Counted from the stretch's first letter, positions 1 to 8,665 are shown. The stretch is DNA of 47,876 bases from Deltaproteobacteria bacterium GWC2_42_11 (GCA_001797495.1 MGPS01000073.1:1-47876); one strand, 5' to 3'. Notes: a model not told the origin generated them from the letters alone. Made by a program: numbers and translations.

Positions 1-293
1 CTGTCTTTTTTTACTACCGCAGACTTTATATGGTTTTCTGTTGCTGCCTGCAGCATGCTGTATTTCATCTGGTCCATTCTTGAATAATAAATTCTCCAGC
101 CGCCCTTGAGTGTGGACTGCAGATGATCTAATGCCTCTTTTTCTAATTGTGCAGAAAGTGTTACAGATGTGTAGTAATATATACTGCCGGCAAGGGTTGC
201 TATTACTATAAGAAATGCTATAAGCGTTTTAATCCCTATCGGGAGATAAAATCTCCACGGGCCCCATATAACCTCATATGTCTTCGGCTGCAT
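1..293 (-). CDS. N-terminal part of a membrane-anchored sensor protein (partial)
   Basis: This gene runs off the left edge and is not in the ORF track. Reading the minus strand from ATG at 293 gives about 97 residues with no stop. A short charged N-terminus is followed by one hydrophobic helix (around residues 20-45), then a stretch rich in Gln, Glu and Leu that looks like the start of an extracytoplasmic sensing domain. This layout is usual for histidine kinases, chemoreceptors or diguanylate cyclases, but the output domain is outside the window, so the class cannot be named. A good ribosome-binding site (GAAAGGA) lies 5-6 bases before the ATG. The gene starts only 10 bases after the dnaN stop on the same strand, so it is probably cotranscribed with dnaN. 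Confidence 0.7.
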   Translation of the reverse strand, partial: MQPKTYEVIWGPWRFYLPIGIKTLIAFLIVIATLAGSIYYYTSVTLSAQLEKEALDHLQSTLKGGWRIYYSRMDQMKYSMLQAATENHIKSAVVKKD

Positions 294-303
294 ATTATTC
301 CTT

Positions 304-1401
304 TCACACCCTCATTGGCATAATTACATAAGTATATCCATCATCAAGCCCTGTTTTTATTATCCCTGCACTGCCGCTGTCTTTTAATTCCAGATTAATA
401 TTATTTGTATAAAGTATGTTCAAAACATCCAGCATATAATCAACATTAAATGCCACCTCCATATCATCCCCATCATATTTGATATCTATTTCTTCGAGGG
501 CATCCCCAAGGTCAGGGTTATTCGAGTAAAGAGACATCTTCCCCTTTGATATACTGAACTTAATACCCCGTATTTTGTCTGATGACAGGACAGATACCCT
601 TCTTATAGCAGAGGCAAGAACCTCCCTGCTGATTGTTATCAACTTGTTGTTGTCTTTAGGTATTACCTGCCCATATGACGGGAATTCACCTTCTATAAGC
701 CTGATTATAAGCACTGTATTCCCTTTTTTAAAAGCCATACTGTTGTCTGTAATGCCGGCGAGTAAAGACCCTTCATTGTCTAATATCTTTTTTATTTCCA
801 GAATCCCCCTCCTCGGGATGATAACACCCTTGTTTAGTTTAATCTCTGTTTCTGTTGGTTTCTCTATGGATGCAAGCCTGTAGCCGTCTGTTGCTGCCAT
901 TTTTACCTTCCCTTCTTCTGCCTCAAAGAATATGCCTGTTATATTGTGTCTGTATTCTTCTGTGGATACAGCAAAGATGGTCCTGTCTATCATCTCTTTT
1001 ACTACTTCTGTGTCTATAACTGTCAGTACGCCTTCATTATATTCAGGGAATGACGGGAATTCGCTTGCCGGGAGGCCGTTTATATTAAACCTTGATTTAC
1101 CGCTCTTTATAGTTATCCTTGAGTTTTCGCCTACTGATATTTCTATGTTTTCTTCAGGGAGTTCTTTTGTTATCTCAAAAAATTTCCTTGCGTTTATTGT
1201 TATGTCCCCGCTCTTTTTAATTTCCGCTGGTATTGTGCTTTTACACGATGTCTCTATGTTTGTTGCATATATTTCTATCTTATTGTTGTCTGCAACTAAT
1301 TTAATATTTGAGAGTATGGGAAGCGTAACCTTTCTTTCAACAATACTCTGAATGTTCTGAAGTGTTTTTATAAGATTGTTTTTCTGGATGGTTAGTTTCA
1401 T
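304..1401 (-). CDS. dnaN: DNA polymerase III subunit beta (sliding clamp)
   Basis: The beta clamp is a ring-shaped dimer that tethers the replicative polymerase to DNA. The 365-residue product has the normal family length and its three repeated clamp domains. The N-terminus (MKLTIQKNNLIKTLQ) and the conserved C-terminal end (YVIMPMRV) are typical, and the phrase NGLPASEFPSFP in the first domain is characteristic. It lies downstream of dnaA on the same strand, the common dnaA-dnaN order at bacterial origins, separated by a 228-base AT-rich gap. No truncation or repeat insertion is visible. Identification is secure. Confidence 0.97.
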   Translation of the reverse strand: MKLTIQKNNLIKTLQNIQSIVERKVTLPILSNIKLVADNNKIEIYATNIETSCKSTIPAEIKKSGDITINARKFFEITKELPEENIEISVGENSRITIKSGKSRFNINGLPASEFPSFPEYNEGVLTVIDTEVVKEMIDRTIFAVSTEEYRHNITGIFFEAEEGKVKMAATDGYRLASIEKPTETEIKLNKGVIIPRRGILEIKKILDNEGSLLAGITDNSMAFKKGNTVLIIRLIEGEFPSYGQVIPKDNNKLITISREVLASAIRRVSVLSSDKIRGIKFSISKGKMSLYSNNPDLGDALEEIDIKYDGDDMEVAFNVDYMLDVLNILYTNNINLELKDSGSAGIIKTGLDDGYTYVIMPMRV

Positions 1402-1629
1402 AAAAGCCCCCTGTTATATTTTATTTAAATATTTTTAGTAATAGTTATAGTAGGAAACCATAATATTGTTGAAAAAAGTATAAATATATTGATTTCTTTA
1501 AAAACCATTTCTTAATATTATGTTAAAAACCTTCTGAGTATGTTTGAGATATCCACCCCGAACCATATTTTTTATTTTATATAAACAAACATGCATGTGT
1601 TTTAATAGTTTATTAACAGAAGATTAACA
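1402..1629. other. AT-rich dnaA-dnaN intergenic region
   Basis: These 228 bases are clearly more AT-rich than the flanking genes and hold long A/T runs. One weak DnaA-box-like sequence, TTATTAACA, lies near 1610-1618. The region must contain dnaN expression signals and could be the DNA-unwinding part of a bipartite origin whose better boxes lie upstream of dnaA. No open reading frame is convincing. The origin role is an inference. Confidence 0.4.
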
Positions 1630-2982
1630 TCATTTCAACCGGGACATTATAGACTCCACACTCTTTCTTATTTCAGGGCTGCTGTCAATATTTTTTTTCA
1701 CTTTTTTGCATGCATGTATTACTGTAGAGTGGTCTTTTCCACCAAACAGTTCTCCTATAACAGAGAAAGAGGCATTTATATATTCCCTTGCCAGATACAT
1801 CGCAATTTGTCTTGGAAGGGCAATGTTCTGGTGTCTTCTCTTTGACCTGAGGTCAGAAACCTTTATATTGAAAAACTTTGCAACTGCTTCCTGTATGTCT
1901 TCTATGGTTAGCACCTTTGGATGACTTTCCACAATAATATTTTTTAAAGCGTCTTTCGCAAGGTTCAGTGTTATATCCTTGCCTGAAAGGGATGAGACAG
2001 CGCCAACCCTTATTAAGTAGCCTTCAAGTTCCCTGATATTTGTGCCGCTTATGGCAGCCAGGTAATTTGCCACATCGTCTGACAGGGTAATGCCGTACTC
2101 CTCCGCTTTTTTCTTCAATATCGCTATCTTGACTTCGGTACCTGGCGGCTGGATATCTGCTATCAGACCCCATGCAAACCTTGAACGTAGCCGGTCGTCA
2201 AGACCGCGTATATCTTTTGGATACTTGTCGCTGCTTAAAACTATTTGCCTGTGCGAGTCGTACAAGGCATTAAATGTGTGGAAGAACTCCTCCTGTGTTC
2301 CCTCCTTGCCTGCCCAGAACTGGACATCATCAATTAGTAGGATATCAGTATTTCTGAGTTTGTTTTTGAAATCTGTCATCTTTTCATGCCTGACACAGTT
2401 TATGAATTCGTTCATAAACCTTTCAGATGTATAATAATACACCTTTATAGTATGCCTGTTGTGTATGACCCTGTTCCCTATGGCCTGCAAAAGATGTGTC
2501 TTGCCAAGTCCTGCGCCGCTATATAAAAAGAGAGGGTTGTACTTACTGGAAAGGTGGTTTGCAACAGCAAAGCAGGCAGCATGGGCAAACTCGTTATTGC
2601 TTCCAACAACAAAGTTTTCAAATGTATATTTCTGTGCAAGCCCTGCTTCTTTTACAATCCTGTCAGAAGCATTCTCAGAAGCATTTGAAGATGGTTTGTT
2701 TGATTCTGGCAAGGGATGCGCCCTTATTGATACCGAACCCTTGTCTTTGCCTATACGCCATACAATTGAATATTCCCGCTTGGTCGCCTCTTTCAGAGAG
2801 TCCTGAAGCAGCGGGGTATAATTATCCTTTAACCATTCGAGGAAAAACCTATTGGGGACTTCAAGTTCAATGGAGGTCTCGTTTGCAGCCAATTGTTTTA
2901 TTGGTTTAAACCATGTGTCAAACACCCGGGGGTCAACGCGGTGCTTTACTACTAACAAACTCTTTTGCCATATGTCGTTCAT
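1630..2982 (-). CDS. dnaA: Chromosomal replication initiator protein DnaA
   Basis: DnaA binds DnaA boxes, opens the origin and loads the helicase. The 450-residue protein has the four-domain layout: domain I (about 1-85), a short variable linker, AAA+ domain III with Walker A GAGLGKTH at 156-163 and Walker B LLIDDVQF near 220, and DNA-binding domain IV with the signature GKDHSTVIHA near the C-terminus. Length is normal. The ATG at 2982 gives a standard N-terminus (MNDIWQKSL). DnaA boxes lie 20-50 bases upstream of the start, so autoregulation is likely. Confidence 0.98.
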   Translation of the reverse strand: MNDIWQKSLLVVKHRVDPRVFDTWFKPIKQLAANETSIELEVPNRFFLEWLKDNYTPLLQDSLKEATKREYSIVWRIGKDKGSVSIRAHPLPESNKPSSNASENASDRIVKEAGLAQKYTFENFVVGSNNEFAHAACFAVANHLSSKYNPLFLYSGAGLGKTHLLQAIGNRVIHNRHTIKVYYYTSERFMNEFINCVRHEKMTDFKNKLRNTDILLIDDVQFWAGKEGTQEEFFHTFNALYDSHRQIVLSSDKYPKDIRGLDDRLRSRFAWGLIADIQPPGTEVKIAILKKKAEEYGITLSDDVANYLAAISGTNIRELEGYLIRVGAVSSLSGKDITLNLAKDALKNIIVESHPKVLTIEDIQEAVAKFFNIKVSDLRSKRRHQNIALPRQIAMYLAREYINASFSVIGELFGGKDHSTVIHACKKVKKNIDSSPEIRKSVESIMSRLK

Positions 2983-3062
2983 TTATTTAGCAAGCCCAAC
3001 TTATGCACAAGGTTATCAACAGGCGTTGATAAGTCCACGTTTTTTGGGAGGACGGCACTTTA
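2983..3062. promoter_or_regulatory. DnaA-box cluster upstream of dnaA (candidate oriC / autoregulatory site)
   Basis: Three 9-mers lie within 32 bases. TTATGCACA at 3001-3009 fits TTATNCACA exactly. TTATCAACA at 3013-3021 differs at one position. CGTTGATAA at 3024-3032 is the same motif on the other strand, with one further change at its last base. The cluster sits in the 80-base gap between dnaA and the GH57 gene, near the point where coding orientation switches. DnaA boxes here are expected for dnaA autoregulation and often mark the origin. Only three boxes are visible, so calling it the full origin is an inference. Confidence 0.6.
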
Positions 3063-5153
3063 TCAGAGACACAGATTTTTTTCAAGATATATTTTGGTAC
3101 TGTCATCTAATACCTCAATGGTTAGTCCTATAGATACAGTATCTCCTCCCGCAACCCTTATATCCCAGCACGGCATTATGCATAGTGCCTGAAAATTTTT
3201 CTCAAAGCCCATTTCTGATACAGATACAGTCTCAACAGGATATATATATAGGTGTGCCTGCGGCTTTAAGCCCATATTAAACTTTATCCCGAGCCAGTCT
3301 TCCTGAAGTTCAAACTCTTCCATATCCCCCATATCCCGCGCCTTTAATCCAAAGCCCAAAAGCGTATTCCATTCAGAAACAAAAACCGTATGTAACAGGG
3401 TATCAGATAAATTGGTTATCCTGTAATTAACAGCGATGACCGTACCCTCGGTTTTTATGCCCTTTTCAACCCTAACAGGGATACCGAAGGCAGTGCTGGT
3501 GCAGTGCAAGACAACCTCATTGATTTCCGGAACAACCCTGTAATCATAGACTGCATTAACAAAACCTCCACCCTCTTCAAACTCTCCTGCCCTGATGGCA
3601 TCAAGGATGACATCAGGGGTTGTGCCCAGTTTTATGAAATGGTCAATCAGCGACCTTCTTTCATACTTATCATATATCAGCGCCCTTTCGAGCCCTGTCT
3701 CCCTGACTTTAGTTACATCGTGTATGCTTTTTGCAGCATTATCCCTTTGTTCCGATGCCTTCTGCCTAACCATATTATGGTATCCCTCATACCGCCGCGT
3801 GAGGACATTTGTAAGGTTGTAAGCCTTTGGTTTAAAATCAAGTTCCTGGATTGAGCCCCCCTTATGGGGCAGAAGAAAGATGTTAAAGATGTGTGTCCTG
3901 ATAAGGATTTCTTCCTGGGTGTCAGCATCAATGTCCGCAATTTCAACCCGTGTCTCAGAAGACCTTTTATCATCGCCTTCTATAATGTTTTCCGCAGTTA
4001 TAAGGTTTTCATAAACCGCGCTCCTTATGTGAGGCAGATAAAGACCGCCGAAGATGCCATGCCAGTAAGCATCGTTGCACTGTGCCATGTATAAATGGCG
4101 GGAGGCTGTTGCCATATTGCCTTTTTTGATTTTTGATTTTTGATTTTTGAGTTGTTTACTTACAGAGAGCATCCTCTTGTGCATCCAGTTTGCCTCAGGG
4201 TATTTTGCCATGAAATTACGCCACATGCCTCCCTGAAGGAACCTCCTTATCCTTTCTCCGTCATGCCAGGTTTTTATATCATTTACCAGATTCGTGTAGT
4301 CCAGAGATGCCTCTGCAGGAAGCGCCCATTCCCCCATTTCCATATACGATGTCGTTGGAAGATATACCCTGCCAACAGGTTCATTCTCTTCAATATATTC
4401 GGAGAATGTAACAGGTTTTATCCAGTCAAGGTTGTTTGTCAGGGTGTCCAGAAATTTCTTAAGCCACCTCTCTTTGTAGACCCAGTCATGTGTGCCCGGC
4501 CATACTCCGAACTTTTCACCGTCATCAGCAAAGACAAACAGGGATGACTCGTTTTTCGCATTTTTCAGGAAACCAATAAATTTCTCAGGATGCTCAAATG
4601 GTATGATATAACGAAGTCTCTCGCTGCCCGGAAATACCTTCAATATATGCCCCTGCTCCTCTGTTATATAGTAACCCGAAAGGTCTTCTTTCTTTAACCC
4701 TGCCTTGACAAAGTGATAATCATCAACAACAACATATTCAACGTCTGCATTGCTCAGAGATTCGGGCAGATGCGGTTCCCATACCCGCTCTGTAAGCCAT
4801 ATGCCGCGGGGTCTCACGCCAAAATATTTGTTCAGTTTATCAGACATGAGATTAATCTGTCCTGTCCTGTCGGCTTCAGGGATTACTGTCAGCACAGGCT
4901 CGTAATAGCCGGCGCCCAAGAGTTCAACCTGCCCTGCCTTCACCATGGTCCTTAACCGTTCTATATAACTCCTGTGATGTTCATGTATATAGTCCAGGAG
5001 ATAACCTGAAATATGGAGAGACAGTTTTATGGAAGGATATTCTGACAATATCTTAAGAAACGGGAGATATGCATTTTTGCAGGCATCTTCAACAACAAAG
5101 TCAAAGTTGCCTACAGGCTGATGGATATGGACACAGAAGATAAAATTCGGCAA
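3063..5153 (-). CDS. GH57 4-alpha-glucanotransferase / alpha-amylase family protein
   Basis: This 696-residue protein belongs to glycoside hydrolase family 57, which acts on alpha-1,4-glucans (transglycosylation or hydrolysis) and is usually cytoplasmic in glycogen or maltodextrin metabolism. The N-terminal motif CVHIHQPVGNF, the nucleophile region WLTERVWEP near residue 120 and the acid/base region FADDGEKFG near 210 are the expected GH57 signatures. The C-terminal half matches the beta-rich domains found after the barrel in GH57 glucanotransferases. No signal peptide is seen. A linker around residue 340 carries an unusual lysine-rich stretch encoded by a 7-base tandem repeat. No other glycogen genes lie beside it; pgi in the same window is the nearest sugar-phosphate enzyme. 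Confidence 0.9.
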   Translation of the reverse strand: MPNFIFCVHIHQPVGNFDFVVEDACKNAYLPFLKILSEYPSIKLSLHISGYLLDYIHEHHRSYIERLRTMVKAGQVELLGAGYYEPVLTVIPEADRTGQINLMSDKLNKYFGVRPRGIWLTERVWEPHLPESLSNADVEYVVVDDYHFVKAGLKKEDLSGYYITEEQGHILKVFPGSERLRYIIPFEHPEKFIGFLKNAKNESSLFVFADDGEKFGVWPGTHDWVYKERWLKKFLDTLTNNLDWIKPVTFSEYIEENEPVGRVYLPTTSYMEMGEWALPAEASLDYTNLVNDIKTWHDGERIRRFLQGGMWRNFMAKYPEANWMHKRMLSVSKQLKNQKSKIKKGNMATASRHLYMAQCNDAYWHGIFGGLYLPHIRSAVYENLITAENIIEGDDKRSSETRVEIADIDADTQEEILIRTHIFNIFLLPHKGGSIQELDFKPKAYNLTNVLTRRYEGYHNMVRQKASEQRDNAAKSIHDVTKVRETGLERALIYDKYERRSLIDHFIKLGTTPDVILDAIRAGEFEEGGGFVNAVYDYRVVPEINEVVLHCTSTAFGIPVRVEKGIKTEGTVIAVNYRITNLSDTLLHTVFVSEWNTLLGFGLKARDMGDMEEFELQEDWLGIKFNMGLKPQAHLYIYPVETVSVSEMGFEKNFQALCIMPCWDIRVAGGDTVSIGLTIEVLDDSTKIYLEKNLCL
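4122..4153. repeat. 7-nt tandem array TTTTGAT inside the GH57 gene
   Basis: Four near-perfect copies of a 7-base unit (TTTTGAT) occur in the coding region. On the coding strand they add a Lys/Gln/Ser-rich segment (about KNQKSKIKK) without breaking the frame. The segment lies in a linker between conserved blocks. Confidence 0.85.
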
Positions 5154-5239
5154 ATTTTTTCCTGGAAAAGATTTTTAATGCAGACTATTATACAGTTTGA
5201 GCAGCAAAAGGCAAGGCTGTTTTTCATACTATTTTTCTC

Positions 5240-5268
5240 TTGACTTTTTTTGTCTGCTATTCTATTTT
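5240..5268 (+). promoter_or_regulatory. Sigma-70-like promoter for the cytochrome / NosZ-like operon
   Basis: TTGACT at 5240-5245 and TATTTT at 5263-5268 are separated by exactly 17 bases in an AT-rich gap. This leaves a leader of roughly 110 bases before the cytochrome gene. Identification is by consensus only. Confidence 0.5.
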
Positions 5269-5320
5269 TTACACGCAGAAATATTTATAAATTACTTAGA
5301 AAGATAACAGACAAAAAGGA

Positions 5321-5348
5321 AAGGAGGTGCATGACATTTACTTTTTAA
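5321..5348 (+). other. Duplicated Shine-Dalgarno and possible five-codon leader ORF
   Basis: The leader holds AAGGAGGTGC followed at once by ATG and a frame that stops after five codons (MTFTF). The same ribosome-binding sequence, AAAGGAGGTG, recurs about 50 bases later before the real start. A short TAAGG/CCTTA inverted repeat lies between them. The first site has only three bases between GGAGG and ATG, which is short, so translation of the leader peptide is uncertain. It could be a leftover duplication. Confidence 0.3.
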
Positions 5349-5387
5349 GTAAGGTGTAAGCCTTAAACCTAAAAGGAGGTGAAAGAC

Positions 5388-6329
5388 ATGAAAGGAAAGA
5401 TGTGGTTGTTAGCAACATTGTTGGCTGCGGTCTTTATTGCAGCGCCTATTGCCAATGCCGCTGAAAAGAGGTGCAGGACAGGGAATGAAAAGGTAGAATG
5501 TCCTACCCGTACGGATGAAGAGTTGAAAAAGGCAATAGATAATTTTGAGAAAGAGGCAATGGACATGATGAAAGGCATTGCCGCAAGCACCTACGGTATT
5601 GGAGGTTTTGACTATCTTACAGGGGTTGGAAAGAGGTTTACAAGGGATGCATCTAAAGAGATATCAAAACTTGAAAAGGGACAGAGCGGATATGGCGCAA
5701 CATCTGGGAAGACAGAACTCTGGGCAAGGAAAAAGGATGCAAAGGCATCAGATGATACATTATATAACCAGTGGACAAATAACTGGTCTGCGTCATTCAA
5801 GACAACCCTTGTTCCGGGAGCGGATCCCAATGAAGGGAAACAGTGGTATTATGTATACTGTGTAGGATGTCACGGCTGGCTGCTGCACGGTGATGGCCCT
5901 AATGCAGTATATCTTGACCCAAAGCCAAGGATACTTACAAAAGGTTCATACATGAACAAGAAGACAAATGTGGAACTCTTTGCAACGATAAAAGGCGGCG
6001 GCGGGGCAGTGGATTTATCAGATATAATGCCTGCATGGGGAAATCTTTTACAGGATCAGGACATCTGGAATATTATAGCATGGGTAAGGGCAAATGCAGA
6101 TGCAAAACCGCCTAAAGACATAAATGAGTATCTGAATCCAAAATCTTCTTTTGACCCAAAGTCAAAGGAGAATGCTGTTACGCCTCTGAATGCCGCAAAG
6201 AATGCTGAATTTAAGGACGCACAGGAGTCAGTTGAGGCGCAGTTAGCAGGCAGGGGCGGCAAATTAAAAGGCGGCGGATTTGTTGAAGGTGGTTTAAGAA
6301 AGTCGCCTGAAAAGGTTACAATAAAATAA
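5388..6329 (+). CDS. Periplasmic mono-heme c-type cytochrome
   Basis: The product is a 313-residue exported cytochrome. A Sec signal peptide (about residues 1-24, ending ANA-AE) is followed by about 130 residues I do not recognise, then a cytochrome c domain with heme motif CVGCH at 158-162, a likely distal Met in MPAW (214), and the closing helix IWNIIAWVRA. The last 70 residues are charged and Gly-rich. I chose ATG 5388 over the GTG at 5379 because AAAGGAGGTG lies eight bases before it. The NosZ-like gene follows after 27 bases with the same kind of ribosome-binding site, so the pair forms an operon and this cytochrome is the obvious electron donor. The donor role is inferred from position. 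Confidence 0.85.
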   Translation: MKGKMWLLATLLAAVFIAAPIANAAEKRCRTGNEKVECPTRTDEELKKAIDNFEKEAMDMMKGIAASTYGIGGFDYLTGVGKRFTRDASKEISKLEKGQSGYGATSGKTELWARKKDAKASDDTLYNQWTNNWSASFKTTLVPGADPNEGKQWYYVYCVGCHGWLLHGDGPNAVYLDPKPRILTKGSYMNKKTNVELFATIKGGGGAVDLSDIMPAWGNLLQDQDIWNIIAWVRANADAKPPKDINEYLNPKSSFDPKSKENAVTPLNAAKNAEFKDAQESVEAQLAGRGGKLKGGGFVEGGLRKSPEKVTIK

Positions 6330-6356
6330 ATCTATAAAATAAGGAGGTGAATAAAA

Positions 6357-8054
6357 ATGCAATTTAGGAAGATTGGTTTTCTAATAGCAGTATGTATAAT
6401 GCTGGCTGCGGTTCCTTTGGCAGTAAATGCTGCTGAAAGAGACTGGCATGTGACAGAGACATCGCCGAATGATGCCCCGCTGCAGGATACAATGCTCATG
6501 TATAATGCCGGTGGAACAGACGGTTCTGTTGCTGTATTTGGTGTCCCGAGTATGAGGACATACAGGCATATCCTTGTGGGTGTTGACCTGCATGAGCCTG
6601 TGTTCAGCGCCAAGGACAATTCAGGTAATAAGAACTTAAATCCTGACGGTAAATTTTTGTATGTTAATGACAAGGCTGCCAATACCATTGGAGTAATCAA
6701 CCTGCAGTTGGGTTCCCTTGAAAGGCTTATTGCACTGCCATTTCCATTCGGTGTTCATCATATATCGTTAAGCAGGGATGGTAAGAGCCTTTATGCAACA
6801 GGTGAACTTACAGGCAAGATGGCAAAGGTGGATATTGCTACAGGCAAGGCACAGGTCATTGACTGGGGTCCTGCGCCAAGCGCACCTGATTATCTTGATG
6901 TAAGCAAACCGCCGAAAAAGGAATTGATATTCTCAGGCAACTACTATCATTCAACAGTCGGTGTATTCCAGCCAAATCCTTTTAAACTTATAAAAGAGAT
7001 ACCAGTTGGAAAAAACCCGCATGGGACAGATGCTGAACCAAAGGGAAGGTATATCCAGGTTGCAGATAAACTCTCTGCAACAATTACAATCATTGATGTG
7101 GACAGTCTTTCTGTAAAAAAGGTTATACCAGCAGGAGCGGGACCGCTCCACAATGTGTTTGACACAAAAGGGAAATATGCTTACACATCCTGCTTTGTTG
7201 CAGACTCTATTGTAAAGACAGATCTGGATAAACTTGAGGTTGTTGACGAATTCCCGGTTCACTATAGGATAGGACACATTTCTATTAGTGCGGATGATAA
7301 GTATGTGTTTGCGCTCAATAAGTTTTCTACAGGTCTTTTCAGCCCCACAGGCATCCGTTGGCCTGTAAATCACGAGATGATTGATGCAAATGAAAAGAGC
7401 CCGACTTATGGCAAGACTCTTAAGATTATCCCTGTTGACGGCGAACCTCATAATGCAAAGGTCATGTTTGCCAATCTGGTTAAAGACTGGACAATGGGTC
7501 AGGCTGGGAAAGGGGGGCTTGTTGATAAGCCGTTAACTGAAATTAGACCCGTACACCTCGGCGGTGCAAAGATTAGTTATCTTCCTGTTGACACCGGCAA
7601 ACCGGGTATTACAGTTGCAAAGGATGGTGTGAAGGAGATAAGAGTAAAGGCATTCAGTTATGGTTATATCCCGAGGCAGATAAGGGTCAACAAGGATGAC
7701 AAAGTCAGGATTATTGTTACAAACATTGATAAGGCATCAGGCATCACAAAGAACCCTGATGTTATCATGGGCTTTACCATCTATGGTCCTTATGCAACAA
7801 GGACAATGCTGCATATACCAAGAGGTGTTTCGCTAATGACAGAGTTTGTCGCAGACTATGCAGGCGAGTATGAAATCTACTGCGAGACATTCTGCGGACC
7901 TCTGCATTTAGAAATGAGAGCGGCATTCTTTGTTGATGACCCGAAGAAAGGTCCTTCAAACCTTGGTGTTGGAGATTATGAAGAGGCTCAGAAGCAGAAG
8001 CAGTTAAATGTCCCTGAAGGGCAGATTACAGCACCAAAGCCAGAGTATCTATAA
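6357..8054 (+). CDS. NosZ-like copper protein (beta-propeller plus CuA cupredoxin domain)
   Basis: The 565-residue protein has a Sec signal (residues 1-26, no twin-arginine motif), a beta-propeller with repeated His-x(6)-DGK-type blades (about 60-400), and a C-terminal cupredoxin domain (about 420-530). The CuA loop CETFCGPLHLEM (509-520) supplies Cys509, Cys513, His517 and Met520. Propeller histidines at 79, 134/135, 222, 265, 307 and 365 could hold a multicopper site as in nitrous oxide reductase. Two positions differ from canonical NosZ: the first CuA His (usual HGF) is Met471 in MGFTI, and DxHHP reads DLHEP (Glu80). At 565 residues it is shorter than usual NosZ. No nosD, F, Y or L genes are near. 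A divergent N2O reductase is the best guess; a different copper redox enzyme is possible. Confidence 0.75.
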   Translation: MQFRKIGFLIAVCIMLAAVPLAVNAAERDWHVTETSPNDAPLQDTMLMYNAGGTDGSVAVFGVPSMRTYRHILVGVDLHEPVFSAKDNSGNKNLNPDGKFLYVNDKAANTIGVINLQLGSLERLIALPFPFGVHHISLSRDGKSLYATGELTGKMAKVDIATGKAQVIDWGPAPSAPDYLDVSKPPKKELIFSGNYYHSTVGVFQPNPFKLIKEIPVGKNPHGTDAEPKGRYIQVADKLSATITIIDVDSLSVKKVIPAGAGPLHNVFDTKGKYAYTSCFVADSIVKTDLDKLEVVDEFPVHYRIGHISISADDKYVFALNKFSTGLFSPTGIRWPVNHEMIDANEKSPTYGKTLKIIPVDGEPHNAKVMFANLVKDWTMGQAGKGGLVDKPLTEIRPVHLGGAKISYLPVDTGKPGITVAKDGVKEIRVKAFSYGYIPRQIRVNKDDKVRIIVTNIDKASGITKNPDVIMGFTIYGPYATRTMLHIPRGVSLMTEFVADYAGEYEIYCETFCGPLHLEMRAAFFVDDPKKGPSNLGVGDYEEAQKQKQLNVPEGQITAPKPEYL

Positions 8055-8070
8055 TTTTTGTAGTTCTTAT

Positions 8071-8122
8071 TATGTCCCGGCTTTTGTGGGTATTTACCCA
8101 TAAGTCGGGACATATTTTTTTT
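8071..8122 (+). terminator. Rho-independent terminator after the NosZ-like gene
   Basis: The arms ATGTCCCGGCTT and AAGTCGGGACAT enclose a nested TGGGTA/TACCCA hairpin, and a run of eight T follows. It lies 17 bases after the stop codon. The distal arm plus T-run resembles a second copy at 10856-10883, so the element may be partly repeat-derived. Confidence 0.85.
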
Positions 8123-8209
8123 AACAGGATTAAGGCGCCCTAAAAATGTATTGCTAAAAAATACAATTCTGCCTATGATATTCAAGAAACTTTAAGAGAG
8201 GGTACGGCC

Positions 8210-8665
8210 ATGAAAAACATATTAAATTTTTGTGTACTTATGGCAATTGTCTTTATATTTGCAGGCTGCAGTGCGAATGGGAATACTGCAATGACAAAAG
8301 GCATTGAGAAACCTGAAGAGGTTGTGAAGAAATTCTATTCTTATGTCGCAGAAGGCGGACCAACAACATTGAGAGAGGCATATAAACTGATAAGCACCAA
8401 GCACTACAAAATGAACGAAGAGCAGTTTAAGGGGGTTGTTTCCAACTACTCGAAGGACATGAAGGTAAATATAATAAGCAGTGATATTAAAAAAGACCTT
8501 GCTGTTGTTACCATAGAGTACAGCATGCCTTCTGCATTGGGAGGGAGTTTTACCGCGCAGAGCGATATGCATCTTGAACTTGATGCGGCATCAAAGAGTT
8601 GGAAAATAGATTTTACAGGTGAAACCTATGACAATGAAACAGGTCAAACAGCGACTAAATTATAA
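8210..8665 (+). CDS. Small lipoprotein with an NTF2-like (DUF4878-type) domain
   Basis: This 151-residue protein starts with a lipoprotein signal peptide whose lipobox ends FAGC (Cys at about 20), so it is predicted to be lipid-anchored in the envelope. The rest, with KPEEVVKKFYSYVAEG followed by alternating strands and a closing W-K-I-D-F strand, fits the NTF2-like fold seen in DUF4878-type lipoproteins. Function is unknown. It follows the terminator of the NosZ-like operon and precedes htpX by 22 bases, so it may be cotranscribed with that envelope quality-control protease. The family name rests on pattern resemblance and is moderately sure. Confidence 0.7.
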   Translation: MKNILNFCVLMAIVFIFAGCSANGNTAMTKGIEKPEEVVKKFYSYVAEGGPTTLREAYKLISTKHYKMNEEQFKGVVSNYSKDMKVNIISSDIKKDLAVVTIEYSMPSALGGSFTAQSDMHLELDAASKSWKIDFTGETYDNETGQTATKL

